Below are positions 38,997 through 50,466 of a stretch of 64,000 nt of DNA, piece by piece (the first letter of the stretch is position 1; each line of letters opens with the position of its first letter). This DNA comes from Luscinia megarhynchos (lineage: Eukaryota; Chordata; Aves; Passeriformes; Turdidae), in the NCBI GenBank assembly GCA_034336665.1, contig CM067592.1, positions 40,537,735-40,601,734 on the forward strand, in the 5' to 3' direction. The notes beneath the pieces were generated by a model. The model was not told where the DNA came from, searched no databases, and worked only from the letters and a program-made list of their open reading frames with translations. The position numbers were made by a program, and so were the translations under genes.

Positions 38997-40430
38997 TCTA
39001 AGATCCCTGGGCGATTTAATTTCCCGATCCGGGCGCGCTGCGTAATGAGGGCTATCCACTTGCTTCATGTGGCACTGGTGGCATGGTGGGTGGAAGGAAC
39101 CTTTCCACTGAACATCCACCCCAGCACTGGCAACCGGGGTGCCAGAAAGAGTTGTGCTTCTGTGCCAATCACCTCTGAAGCAGCTTGGACTCCCTCATAA
39201 GCAGCCAAGATTTCCTTTTCTGTTGGGGTATAATTGCCTTCTGATCCTTTGTAACTTCTGCTCCAGAATCCCAGGGGTTGGCCTCGGGTCTTACCAGGCA
39301 CCTTCTGCCACAGACTCTAAGACAAACCGTGGTTTCCAGCTGCAGAGTAGAGCACATTCTTCACATCTGGCCCTGTCCTGACGGGGCCAAGAGCTACTGC
39401 ATGGGCGATCTCTTGTTTAATCTGGATGAAGGCTTGTTGTTGTTCTGGGCCTCAATGAAAATCATTCTTCTTCCGAGTAACCTGGTAAAGAGGGCTCACA
39501 ATCTGACTGTACTCGGGGATGTGCATTCTCTAAAAGCCTATAGCACCCAAGAAAGCTTGTGTCTCCTTCTTGTTAGTAGGTGGAGACATAGCTGTGATTT
39601 TATTAATAACATCAGTAGGAATCTGACGTTTTCCATTTTGCCACTTCACTCCTAGGAACTGGATCTTACGAGCAGGTCCCTTAACTTTATTTTTCTTGAT
39701 GGCAAAACCGGCTTCAAGGAGAATTCGGATAATTTTCTCTCCTTTCTTAAACACTTCTTCTGCTGTGTTTCCCCACACAATGATGTCATTGATGTACTGC
39801 AAATGTTCTGGAGCCTCACCTTTTTTCAGTGCAGCCTGGATCAGCCCATGGCAGATGGTGGGGCTGTGCTTCCACCCCTGGGGCAGTCGGTTCTAGGTGT
39901 ACTGCACGCCCCTCTAGGTGAAAGCAAACTGAGACCTGCATTCTGCTGCCAAAGGAATGGAGAAAAATGCATTGGCAATGTCAATGGTGGCATACCACCT
40001 TGCTGCCTTGGACTCCAGCTCGTACTGGAGCTCCAGCATGTCCGGCACGGCAGCGCTCAGCGGTGGGGTGACTTCATTTAATGCACGGTAGTCTACAGTC
40101 AGTTTCCATTTTCTGTCAGACTTGCGCACAGGCCAGATGGGGCTGTTGAAGGGTGAGTGGGTTTTGCTCACCACCCCTTGGCGCTTCAGCTCCCGGATTA
40201 TTTTATGGATCGGAATCACAGCATCCCGAGTGGTTTTGTATTGCCGACGATGTACTATCGAAGTGGCAATCGGTACCCTCTGCTCCTCTACCCTCAGGAG
40301 TCCTACGGCAATTGGATTTTCACATAGTCCGGGCAGGGTGTTCAATTGCCGGATTCTCTCCGCTATCACAGCCGCTATCTCAAATGCCCACTTGAAGCTT
40401 TTTGGGTCCTTAAAATACCCGTTTTGAAGG
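38997..40430 (-). pseudogene. pol: Reverse transcriptase and connection region, broken
   Basis: The frame is open from after TGA 40487 to TAG 39914 and shows conserved RT blocks: FNSPIWPVRKSD, LTVDYRALN, then ATIDIANAFFSIPLA with the first catalytic Asp intact (39982-39980). NRLPQGW follows. The polymerase YxDD box reads Y-I-N-D (Asn codon 39790-39788), so the second metal-binding Asp is replaced and the enzyme would be dead even without the stops. FLGVKW and PLGFWSRSY mark the later thumb and connection parts. Stops are at 39914 and 39893 (TAG, two within seven codons), 39530 (TAG), 39452 (TGA), 39317 (TAG) and 39065 (TGA). The motif set is most like ERVL-type pol. Confidence 0.93.
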
Positions 40431-40669
40431 AAATTTATTTCCAAAATACACGGGGCCTCTGGGCCAGTCACAATCGGGTATCTCTTTCACTTTCTGCCGG
40501 TTAGACTCATTTCCGCTTCCACTATGGTAAAGTCCTGTGATCCACCTGTTACACCAGCAATAGAAACAGTTTTTTCTTCGACACATCCTGATGGGAATAT
40601 AGTACACTGTGCTCCAGTGTCCACTAAAGCTTTATACTTCTGTGGTTTCGATGTGCCAGGCCACTGAAT
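40431..40669 (-). pseudogene. pro: Retroviral aspartic protease, broken
   Basis: In the same frame as gag and pol, the segment after TGA 40670 contains the active-site motif ALVDTGAQCTIFP (Asp codon 40621-40619). Later comes VTGGSQ and a C-terminal CILEINFL-like stretch, matching the expected order of a retropepsin. A TGA at 40489-40487 interrupts it. It normally works as a dimer to cut the Gag-Pol polyprotein. It is not separated from gag by a change of frame. Confidence 0.85.
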
Positions 40670-40729
40670 TCACACGGTCCAAAACACTCGGTTTTCCCTG
40701 GCCTCACTCTGGCTAGAGGCAGGGCTTCT

Positions 40730-42718
40730 TTAAGCCTGTTTGTTCTTTTTGACGGGGGCATAGGTCTTAGAAGTTTCTTCAAGTGGATCGGACATGTCGT
40801 CATCATTTTTCTCATATGTGGCACTGTGGTTCCGGGCGACTGGAGCTGCTTTCTTTCTGGTGGAACCTTCTTGTTGAGCCTTGTCTTCCTTCAAATCACG
40901 CACTCGTCGTGCCAGAACAGCTGTGGGCTTTCCATCCCACCTCTTTATGTTTTCTCCGCAGTCACGCAAGAAAAACCACAACTCCGCGCGTGGGGTGTAC
41001 CTTCTTTCCTCAGCAGAGGAGTGTCTGCGTTGACTGCCAGGACGTCTGATTTGCACAGCTGAGATTTGGAGGAGATCCTCCTTGATTTCCTCTCTTAGCT
41101 TCTTATGGTTTTCCTTCAACTTATCCTCCAAGTTTTGTAAACGTGTTTCCACGGCTGCAATTTTGGCATGCGTTGGGCCATGCACAGCATCAGCGTACGC
41201 CCGAAGCTTCTTTGCCATATTAAGCACTGTCTCATATGTGTCTTCTGGTTTCATTATTGCAAGAGCTGAGGCATATTCAGATGGTCCAAGCCTTACAAGC
41301 TTTCTTCACATAATTGGTGTGCACGGTACCAGATTTGGATTTTTAGTTGTTACATTATCTGAGAAAATAACTTTTGCCACCGCTATCTTTCTTAAACGTT
41401 GGATTTTCTGCTCGATGGTTTTCCATCTGGTCTGCTGCATGTACAGGTCATCAGCGCAGAGATATCTTTGTGCCACACTGTCTAATACACGTGACCAGAG
41501 GCTCTGAGGACTAGCTCCCCTCATCATACCTTGATCGATGACTGGATCTTGAGACAGGGATCCCAAATGTTTCGCTTCCGTGCCATCTAGGGTGGTTGCT
41601 TCACCTGCCGCATTCCAAAGCCGGACCAGCTAACTAATTATGGATTCATCAGGTCGCCTTGTATAATCTTTTCTTAGACCACGAAGATCTTTCAGGGAAA
41701 AGTTATTAGTTTCTGATCTTTCATCAGTCACTTTAACTTCGGATTTTATATCAGGGGGAGTTGAAGGTCTTTCTCCTGCATTTTTATCATCATTATCCTC
41801 CACCGGCCGATCTGTTTTCTTTGCGCACTTTTTACTCCTGGTACTGGTAGCCACAGCCATAGGTTGAAGCTTGCTGTCTAATTTTGCCCTTGTCCTGGAG
41901 CCTGAGGTGTTAACTGCAGTCTGAGTAACTGGAATAGTAGCTACGTTATCTCCCTGTTCCCTCTCCTTTGTTTGTTGTCCTACACTATTTAACAGGGTTC
42001 GATAAGCGTACGCCAGAGCCCAGCTTACTGCAGTGATTCTCTTTTCCTTAGAATTGTCCTGACACTTTTTTTTTAAGTACTTTGCAATCTTGACTGGGTC
42101 TTGAATTTGTTCAGATGAAAAATCCTAGATTATAGGTTTAGAAAACTCTTTTAGAATTTGGCCCAGTTTCTCCTATTTGCCACACCACTCAGAATTCTTT
42201 ACACTCTGCTTTGCTACCGAATCAGGGGTTGTAACACCTGCATCCCTAGAAATCTCAGCTTTCATTTTGTATAAACTGCAGACAGTATAGAAAAAACTTA
42301 CTAAATTAAATACCAGAAAGATGGTTTCCTTTACACTCAGGGAGAGCTGAACATTTTCTAACAAAGATGTAAATAATTCAGGGGAGAAGAAGGAAAACAA
42401 AGGCAAAAAATTCTTTTTGCTTGCTTCTCCTCTAATGAATTGAGTGCACAACACAAACCACGACTTGTACATCCCTGAAGTGGATTCTAACACCTTTATA
42501 AACTTCTGGCAGATCATTACAACCAAGCCTAGCCCAATGAGTATTTTGGTTAATACCCCTTTCATGAAAAAACTACGTGCTAGAGACAACACTGGGGCTA
42601 TCTCTGAATAAGAGAACAGGCCCAGAGACCACAGGGGTATTAAGATTTCAAAAAACTCTAAAGAGCAAACATACAGGCAGGCTTTCAATCCAACAGACAT
42701 CACGGCTTCAAAAAACAT
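40730..42718 (-). pseudogene. gag: gag frame, broken by stops
   Basis: One continuous frame of about 660 codons runs from ATG 42718 to TAA 40732-40730, interrupted only by TAG 42173, TAG 42125, TAG 41630 and TGA 41306. Residues 1-181 are strongly hydrophobic (about 9-47, 54-70 and 132-150) and start Met-Phe, so there is no myristoylation glycine. The middle is charged and Lys/Glu/Asp-rich (41860-41630). A convincing coiled coil lies at about 41170-41080 (ETRLQNLEDKLKENHKKL). No CCHC zinc knuckle is seen, as in foamy viruses. The leader between primer-binding site and ATG is only about 62 nt. Assignment as gag rests on position and frame continuity; direct sequence recognition is weak for the first third. 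Confidence 0.75.
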
Positions 42719-42780
42719 ACTGATATCAATACAGGCCAATTAAAAACAAGATGTTATTAAAGTTTTTTCCACTTTCTCCT

Positions 42781-42798
42781 TCCCCGTACGGGCCACCA
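42781..42798 (-). promoter_or_regulatory. Primer-binding site, tRNA-Ile
   Basis: The + strand here reads TCCCCGTACGGGCCACCA, which is the 3' end of vertebrate tRNA-Ile(AAU) with its CCA tail, 18 of 18 as I know that tRNA. In viral sense the site therefore begins TGGTGGCCC. It starts 9 nt after the 5' LTR (gap 42799-42807), a wider gap than the usual 0-3 nt. Confidence 0.9.
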
Positions 42799-42807
42799 AA
42801 TAATGAA

Positions 42808-43465
42808 TGTCTAAGTTTGGACAAACTTAGGGAAAAAACTTGCAAAAGAGCTTTCCAGGAAATAAGAAAAAAAAATTTTACTCAGGGGGAAAAGTGGAAA
42901 AAACTTATTTATTAACACATACAAGAGAAACACTTCCCAGCACAGACCCAGGTGACAAAAAAGTTTTCACCGAGAGAGAGAAACTTGGACGCTTTGATCT
43001 TTACTAGAAGGGCGAAATGCTTCTCTGGCCGGTGTCCAGCAGCAGGCCGCAGGGTTCCTCCGGAGCTGGTGCTGAATCCTCGGGGGTGAGGGGGAGAAGG
43101 GAGAGGGGGAGAGAGAGAGAGAAAGAAAAAAAACAGCCGAAATAGCTAGCAAGCCTTAAACAGCAGCGAGCTAAACCGAATAATTTAAGCAATATAAAGT
43201 CAAAAAAAAATCAAGAAAAAAAAACTAAAAAACAGCTAACTCACAAACCAGGCCACGAGCCACCACCACAGCAGCGATAGCCACCCGCAGCAGTAGTCAG
43301 AGCCAAGCGCGCAGCCGCGCGAGCCACCCCCCCCCAAGCCAAGCCCGCTGCAAACCAAGGCCATTCCGCAGAGCAGAGCCCAGGCGGCCCCTCCCCCGGG
43401 AGCAGACAGCTTCATGGCCAAGGAGGGGCAGGGTGAGGAGTCAGTCAAATTATCAACCCAGGACA
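42808..43465 (-). repeat. 5' LTR of the provirus
   Basis: 658 bp, matching 36776-37430 at about 98%. Most substitutions between the two LTRs are G/A in viral sense. The AATAAA signal is at 42913-42908. As the upstream LTR it would carry the promoter, but I cannot point to a clear TATA box. Confidence 0.95.
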
Positions 43466-43470
43466 GGGTA
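43466..43470. repeat. Target-site duplication, right copy (GGGTA)
   Basis: Exact copy of 36771-36775, directly outside the right LTR. Confidence 0.93.
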
Positions 43471-46400
43471 ATACATTTTTAATTATCCTTTTGGCACTAT
43501 AATAACAAAGTAATTAGTATTTCTGACAGAAACCTGAAAAACAATTATGCACCATGAATTATTCATAAAAGTGATGTTACTGCCTGGCAAACACAATAGA
43601 TCCAGGATTTTCTTACCTGAAGGAGCCTCCTAGCTAGTGCCCCCTGCGACTTTTCTAATACAGCTGTTCAAATCATAAATATCAGAATAGCAGTGTTTTG
43701 AAAATTTCAGTGTCTCTGTCTTAGCTTTTCTGCTTTGTGAAAAAAAAAGTACTATTTATACTATCCACAAAATTATTAAAAAATGAGGAAAGAGTCCTAG
43801 AACTTGATAAAGTTTCATCATGATCCATGTTCGAGTTCTATGCTAAAAAAGTTTGGCTGATTCAGTTCTTTCTTGACCCTTATCTCCATCAATTGCAAAA
43901 CTGTGATTTTTTTTTTAGTAGAGTGTTTATTCACAAAGGAGGTAACTTTTTTGCCTTCTAATGGATTGTTTGATTCAATTTGTTTTTTGCTACCTTTACT
44001 TCAACATGAGTGGTGTGTGTACACTTGCTGTCATAGCCATCCTAACCATCGCTTAAATTACATATAATTTATATGAAAAATGATTGATGCTTTTCTGAGA
44101 AAAATATGACTTTGTATTTGTCTATACAAGTAATACAATATGGAGTTTTGTCTCATTTCATTAGGAGTCACAATAGAAGCAACCATTAATCAACAGAACA
44201 GCCGCTAGTCTGAAATTTTGGTAATGCCATAGGTCTCAATAAAGGAAAATGTTAAAAACATGTGCATTTTGGATTGAAAAGAATTCCTTTAAGGATGCTG
44301 TCAAGGATATATTGTTCACATATCATGTACAAGGATGCAAGCAAGAAAATTGTGCTCTCTATCTGACTTTCTATAGAAGATTTTGGAGTCAGGACAGATT
44401 ACTGTGAGTCAAAAAATGAAGCATAGAAATGATATCTCTTCAAGTATTTGCTCAGGCTTCATCTGTATCATGGCAAAGGAAATTTCATGGAACCACCTGT
44501 TTTATTTCTATAAATTTCCTGCCTGCTTCAATGAAAAAGATAATCCCTGTTTCTCAAACATGGTTATTTCTGTACCTCTTGCAAACAAAGTATTGGATAA
44601 TTGAACTTTCAAGCTAACCTTAAACTTGATTTTTTTCCTTCAGATTTTGTGGAAGTATGAAGTATTTAATAAGCAGCATGTGTGAAAAATTGCATGTAGG
44701 GATGTGGCAGCCTTAACTGAGTCCTGATACAGCTCTGCTTCATGCTGATGGTAGAACACCTTGGAGAGAGATATTCAGACAATATTTACTCTGATAAGAT
44801 GAATCAATGCTTTGACAAAGCATCTGAAGTGGAGAAAGGCATAAGACTCAACACCTGAGCTAGTGTTTTTCAAATTCTGGACATACAGATGAGTTTTGGT
44901 TCCATTTTTTTTCAGCTGTATGTGTTGCAGTCATATGATTCCTAATGTATTTATTGTTTATCTTACAGACTGGGTCCCCACTCAGCAGTACTTCAATTTG
45001 TGTCCTTGGAGTATGTTCTTTAAAACACCTTCCTTTCCACTGAGTGCCTCTAAAAATAAACTGAATGATATTCATGCTGCTCTGGTTGTTGTAACTTTTA
45101 GTGCAAAAAAGCTGTATGTCGTCTGGAAAAAATAAAAATACAGAAAGTCTTACAACAAAGAACTCTTCTGGGAAGAAAAATAAAGATATGTGACTAACAC
45201 ATGGTGTATAACAGATTTTCCATGTACACATTGCAAAAAAAATTAGTCATAAAGAATCATATCAAAAAGGGACAAAAAAAGCAAATTGTAACTTAGTTTT
45301 AAACTTGACAGCTGCTAAATATTCTCGATTCCGGATATATAGTTAGGGCTCATTAGCAGTCTTGATAAAGTGCAGCAGACTTTCCAATCCATTAAGTAAA
45401 TGTGAGACACATAATTTTACACAGTTGTTACATTGCAAAATCAGTGATCAATCTTATTCTCAGCCCATTTTCTAAATATGAAAGCATTGGGGTGTCAGAG
45501 GTAATTTAGGGTTTTGCAAGCTGACTTCCTGATTCTAAGTGCTATTGAAAGAAAAATACTAACTTTGCTCTGTCAAAAATAGCTGAACTCGTCACCTGAA
45601 TGTGTGATTTAGCTGTGTCCCCTTTTGAAATGGTGCAATGTAATGTGAACACTGTCTAGAATAAGGCTGGATGTTGAAGCCAGATGATTTGTGATGCATG
45701 AAGTTAGATGCTCAGAAGGCATTTAAAAAAACTCCAGAGAGCATATGAGCATAAAACTCTAAAAAAAATAGCAGAATGAAAATGCAAATTAAAATTTGGC
45801 CTGATTGACAGCAACCTCAGAGATTTCTGAGACTTTTGAACAGCCTCCTAAGGAAACCATCTGGCATTGGCAAAGAGATTGGCACAGTGTTTGGCAGGAT
45901 GGCATTCATCTCTCCTGAATCTAATGACTCAATTTTGTTTCTTCTGTTTGACTAATAGCATCATGTTCTTCTGCAAATGAGAGTGATTTCTGGTCTCATT
46001 TACTGCCTTCTGGCCAAATGAAAGTACACACAAGAACTGACTCTAGGCATTCAATAGACGTAAGCAATCATGGTTGATGTGAGGCTCCATCATACAGGAA
46101 TATCTAGAAAACAGATTTTTAGTATGAAATTGTCATCAGGAAAATTATAACTTTTTTGAAAATGGGATAGAAAGCTTTTGCCATTCCAGCTCTGTGTGAT
46201 GCCAGCTCTAGGTGGTAGACTCGACAGTCCAAACTTACCAGGTCTACTGAATGGAGAAAAATTGTTTGAGTTGGAAGCATGTGTCTAACCAACTTGTGAA
46301 TTCCATGCTTTTAATGAGAATATGTATGTTCTACAGGCAGAAGTTAAGCAAAGATATTTCTGGTTTAGTACAAATCTCATACTTTGAGGACAATTAATGT

Positions 46401-49400
46401 AAAATATAAATTGAAAATTACCATATTTCATAAGAAAACAAATTTTGTGAGTGTTTTAATTTTTGTAAAAAAGACAAATGCCTTTACATAGGTTCAGTTC
46501 ATCCATCTTAACAGTTTAACTATTTTTTTTAAGTCAGATAAGATGAGAGATTGCTGATGTTAAAAAAATAACGTTTCTTCTCTATTCTCATTGTTATTTA
46601 TATAGAAAGTCCCCTCACATAGCCACATAAATTGTCACTGTGATGTTCCACATTTATGTGAGACTACTTGAGAGCTCTAAAATCTGAGGCATTATTATAT
46701 TAGACCTTAGGTATGTCTTTCTGATCCAGTGTGTGCGACGTTCAGTGTTTCTCCAAACCAGCATGCAACAATTGGAGTCAGCTCAATGTTGCAGTGTCTT
46801 TATATTTTTAGTGTCTTTATATTTTATGCTCTTCTCCTCTGATATGCAGAGCTGTGGTGCTGATCTTTAATTCTCAGACACTCATTTCACTATCAAAGTA
46901 AATGTCATGCAGACACTATAACATTTGTCCTACCTGTCAAAACTCATTTTGTTTTTAGCAGCCACCCTAAATAAGAGTGGCATAAGTGCTCTTAAGCTCC
47001 AAGGACATAAAACAGACTTCAAGGTCCTCAGAAGTAATTTCCTTGCTAGAATGAATGAACACTTCTATCGCTATTTTCATAGTTTCAGACCTTTATATTG
47101 ATCCATGAGGAATATAGATGAATATTAAATAAATGAGTAGGTTTTTTTTCCTTATTGTTTGTCCCATCAGTTCTCAAGCAACTAAATCTCATACATTTGC
47201 TATTTAAGGTGCACCAATAGTATTTGTAGAGCATGGTTTATCTGAAGTTCAATGTGTGTGAATTAGTTTTTTACTTTCTTTGCAACCTGGCAGATAAATA
47301 ATTCTTGTAAATAAGCTGGCTGTACCTTGCCTGAGGATAAAGAACACACCTGAAGTGGTGAAGTTTCAGTGTGAGAATCTTTTACTGCTAGACCTGAAAT
47401 ACACTTATTTAGACAGGTTTAGAAATTCACTTCTCTAAGACATACAGAACATCTTTTAAGTAAGGTTGTGAATTATGAATATTTTAAATGGATTGAATTC
47501 CTATAAGAAACCAGAAAAAATAATTAGTGTGGATTCTCAGAAATACACAGGGTTTTCACCCACCTAATTCAGTGTTTGGACAAATATCCTGTTATATATA
47601 TTTATACAACATCCAGTTCAGTTATTGCCTCCAGGCCTGGTTGCAGTTTAAGAAGTAAACTAACTGATAAAACCTTTATCAGCTTGATTTACAGCATAAT
47701 AGAGAAAGTTGCCTCCAGTTCACCAACAGTGGCTTTTCACAGGTCAGGTATAAAGTCTTATCCAATCCCAGCGTGAAGTTTCTTCAGCTAAACTTTAGTA
47801 AATACAACTGGTTAAAATGTTTTGATATACACAATGAATTTTTTGTTTCTTCAGCATTAGAAGTCAGTTCTGAAATCTTTTCAGAAAAAGGAAGGAAAAA
47901 AGCCTACAGTCATGATTTACATGTTTATGCCAGTAGCATGCTGTGGCTAAATATCTCAGTAAATCGTTCTGTATATGGGTGGTTTCAGCATGTTTTTAGC
48001 AGCTAGTATTTGACCTGAAACTCTGTCTTTGTTAGGTGAGCAGACTGTGGACAACCTAAGCAATTATACAGTTGGGTCTAACAGGCAGGATGAGGAGCTC
48101 TGCTGTGCTCCTTTCTCATCCAGTTTGTACTGTCTGTTGAACAGCTGAATACCTATTTAGAGCTCTTCCTCTCTCAAAGGTGCTTCCAGGTCTTTTCATC
48201 TGACGTCTTTCAAAGTACCCTACTTTGGTTAGTTTCCATGCTTCCTCTGTGCTACATCTTGTAGCTTTCATTAAAGAAAAGCCATTTTTGGCATGGAAAG
48301 AAAACTCCTGCTGTTAGCAGGAAATCTCTTGGAAAAGCTCTTTAATGCTCAATTACATATGTTGAAACTTGGCTAGAAATAAAACCTTCATGTTCCTGTT
48401 ATGTAGCCTGTGTTCTAAAACTGGAAGACATTGCCAACTTAGCCACTCTACCCATTAGGAATGAGCTTTCCTGTCTTCTTTGAGTTTGTTATAAAATCAA
48501 ACAGCTTAGGGGCAATTAAAGGTTCACAAGCTCTTTGATGGCCACTTAAATACTACGGAATGTTATATGCTTCACATATTACACAGAACTTTTACACATA
48601 GGTCAGTTGTTGAAGTTCAAGTTGTGGTCATCCGAGATTCCTTAGAAACAGACACTTTAATTGCTGTGATAGAAGCTTTTGTTGCAGGGATTGCCTTAAC
48701 AAAACAATACACAATACCTGTGCAGCATAATAGTTTAAAAACATTTTTCCTTTTATCTGGGATTTGGTTAACAAAACAACATAATTAAATGTCACGTGAT
48801 AGAAAGATAAAGTAGTTTGTAGGACTTCAATATGCCTAAAAGTGAAAAAGGGCTGTACACACTTTTCTTCTGGCCATTTAATGACCCTTCCCTGATCTTC
48901 CCAGAAACCACTGAAAGGTTTTATGTCAAAAGTCAGATGTCTGCCAGAAAATATGTTAATTATTACCAGTTAGACCAAAGTGGACAGGGAAAAGAATAGG
49001 CCACCAGAACATAGTTTATATTCTAGGCAATGGAAGCAAGGTATGCAGGTATGCTCAATAAATAGAAAAACAATACTTATATAATAATACTGACCCTCAT
49101 ATTTCCCAAAATACGTTTTTCTTACATTTCTCTTCTTTATCCAGAATGCTGAATAGTATCCCATTATAACAATGTTGCTACTTGTTGCTCCTACATTTAT
49201 TAGAAGTTCTTCAAGCTATATAATTGTATAATGGAATGGGAATTCATTAGAAACTGCATGACGATGTTTTAGCAGAAAACTAGCAATGGCCTTCATAGGA
49301 TAAGGAGGAGAAAATGCTTGGAATTTCTATGTGAACTGTGTAGCTTGAGAATCTAGTGGAAAATATGATTGCTAATTTTGTCCCTGATTTGATGGAGGAA

Positions 49401-50359
49401 CACTAAAACTTTTCAGTATTATCACAGAAGTCAAAACCTGATAACGATTAAAAAACCCCCAGACTGATATTGTATTTCAGAAAGTACTGATTTTTAAACA
49501 ATGGTTTAAAATTGTACAGGATTATTAATGATTAGAAAAAAATAGAACAAAATATTTCAGAGATAAAGAACATTCAAAGCCAAACAAGTGAATAGCTCTT
49601 GAAAAAAAATAAATGAACAGAGATGTGGGATGAAAAATATGCAAGGTCAAAATGCAGAAAGAGCATTTTTAATAACATGGAAAAACTTCAAAAGGTGAGA
49701 GGAAAATGGAGAAAAATGGAAAGATAAGAACAGCCTAAATATGTTTTAATAAAAAAGGAAGGTTCAGCGGCACACTTGGTAAAGAGAGTTTTCCAAGAAA
49801 ATGGCAAACCTGGAGGCTGTAACAAAATGCATCACTGTCAATTGCAGAAAGCAGAACACCAACAATTCACTGAAAACACACAAGAAATGCAAGCTGTAAG
49901 AACCAGCAGTCCAATTGAGTGGGTAATCTCCATTTTAAAACTCAAAAATTTGGAAGTGCTTCCTATTTTAATATGGGGTTTTTTACCTTTAACTGAACTT
50001 GCTGTTTCATCATGCATGTTTGTGTTTTGAAGGTCTTAGATAATAAAAGGACTGTGACTTTTAGTAGCATTAATAGAGGACAATTTCAATGTTTTCATAG
50101 TTTCAATGTGTGAGAAAACAGAGAGTGTTGGGTCGACAGTACAACATACTTCATGTGGCCTTCTCTTGACTGTAAAAATCTTCAGATTCTGTGTCACAGC
50201 AAATTGTGAAGTTTTTTTCTTCCTAAGGATTTGTGTAGATGAGCATGCAGGCAGACCATCTCCATGGATGAGTTTTGGGGACTATTTTTACCAACAGGTG
50301 GAAGCAGAGAACTCTTTAACTTCCCCAGTGTAAGAGGACAGAGTTTAAAGTTATTTCCC
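43471..50359. other. Unique non-coding DNA
   Basis: AT-rich sequence with no recognised gene. Short open frames, up to 123 codons on the minus strand at 44860-45231, resemble nothing I know. A small tandem duplication of AGTGTCTTTATATTTT lies at about 46794-46824. Confidence 0.6.
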
Positions 50360-50466
50360 CATCCTCATTTTGACACCTTTTAACCTAATACTAGCTTCTA
50401 CTCTTGACAATTATGCATTACAGTAATTGAAAATGCAAAACAGGAGTATGTTAGTTGGAAAAGCAG
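50360..50466 (+). repeat. Inverted repeat, left arm (107 bp)
   Basis: The segment beginning CATCCTCATTTTGACA matches the reverse complement of 52450-52556 with seven mismatches and no gap over 107 bp (about 93%). Similarity stops abruptly on both sides. Confidence 0.95.

Larger units (their letters stand above)
36776..43465 (-). mobile_element. ERVL-like endogenous retrovirus, full length, env-less, inactive
   Basis: A 6690-bp provirus in reverse orientation. In viral order it has the 5' LTR (43465-42808), a tRNA-Ile primer-binding site, gag, an aspartic protease, reverse transcriptase, RNase H, integrase, a polypurine tract and the 3' LTR (37430-36776), flanked by GGGTA. No env lies between integrase and the 3' LTR: only about 120 bp separate them. 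The pol motifs, the Gag lacking a zinc knuckle, the missing env and the 5-bp duplication all fit the spuma-related ERVL group (class III). The LTRs differ by about 13 substitutions plus several 1-3 bp indels, about 2%, so the insertion is fairly recent. All genes are disabled by 21 in-frame stop codons. Confidence 0.93.

Noticed and set aside
37452..41507. Plus-strand frames of 60-141 codons within the provirus
   Set aside because: They are antisense shadows of the minus-strand gag-pro-pol frame and show no retroviral or other motifs.
42781..42798. A tRNA-Ile gene fragment
   Set aside because: Only the terminal 18 nt including the untemplated CCA are present, at the exact place of a retroviral primer-binding site; there is no tRNA body.
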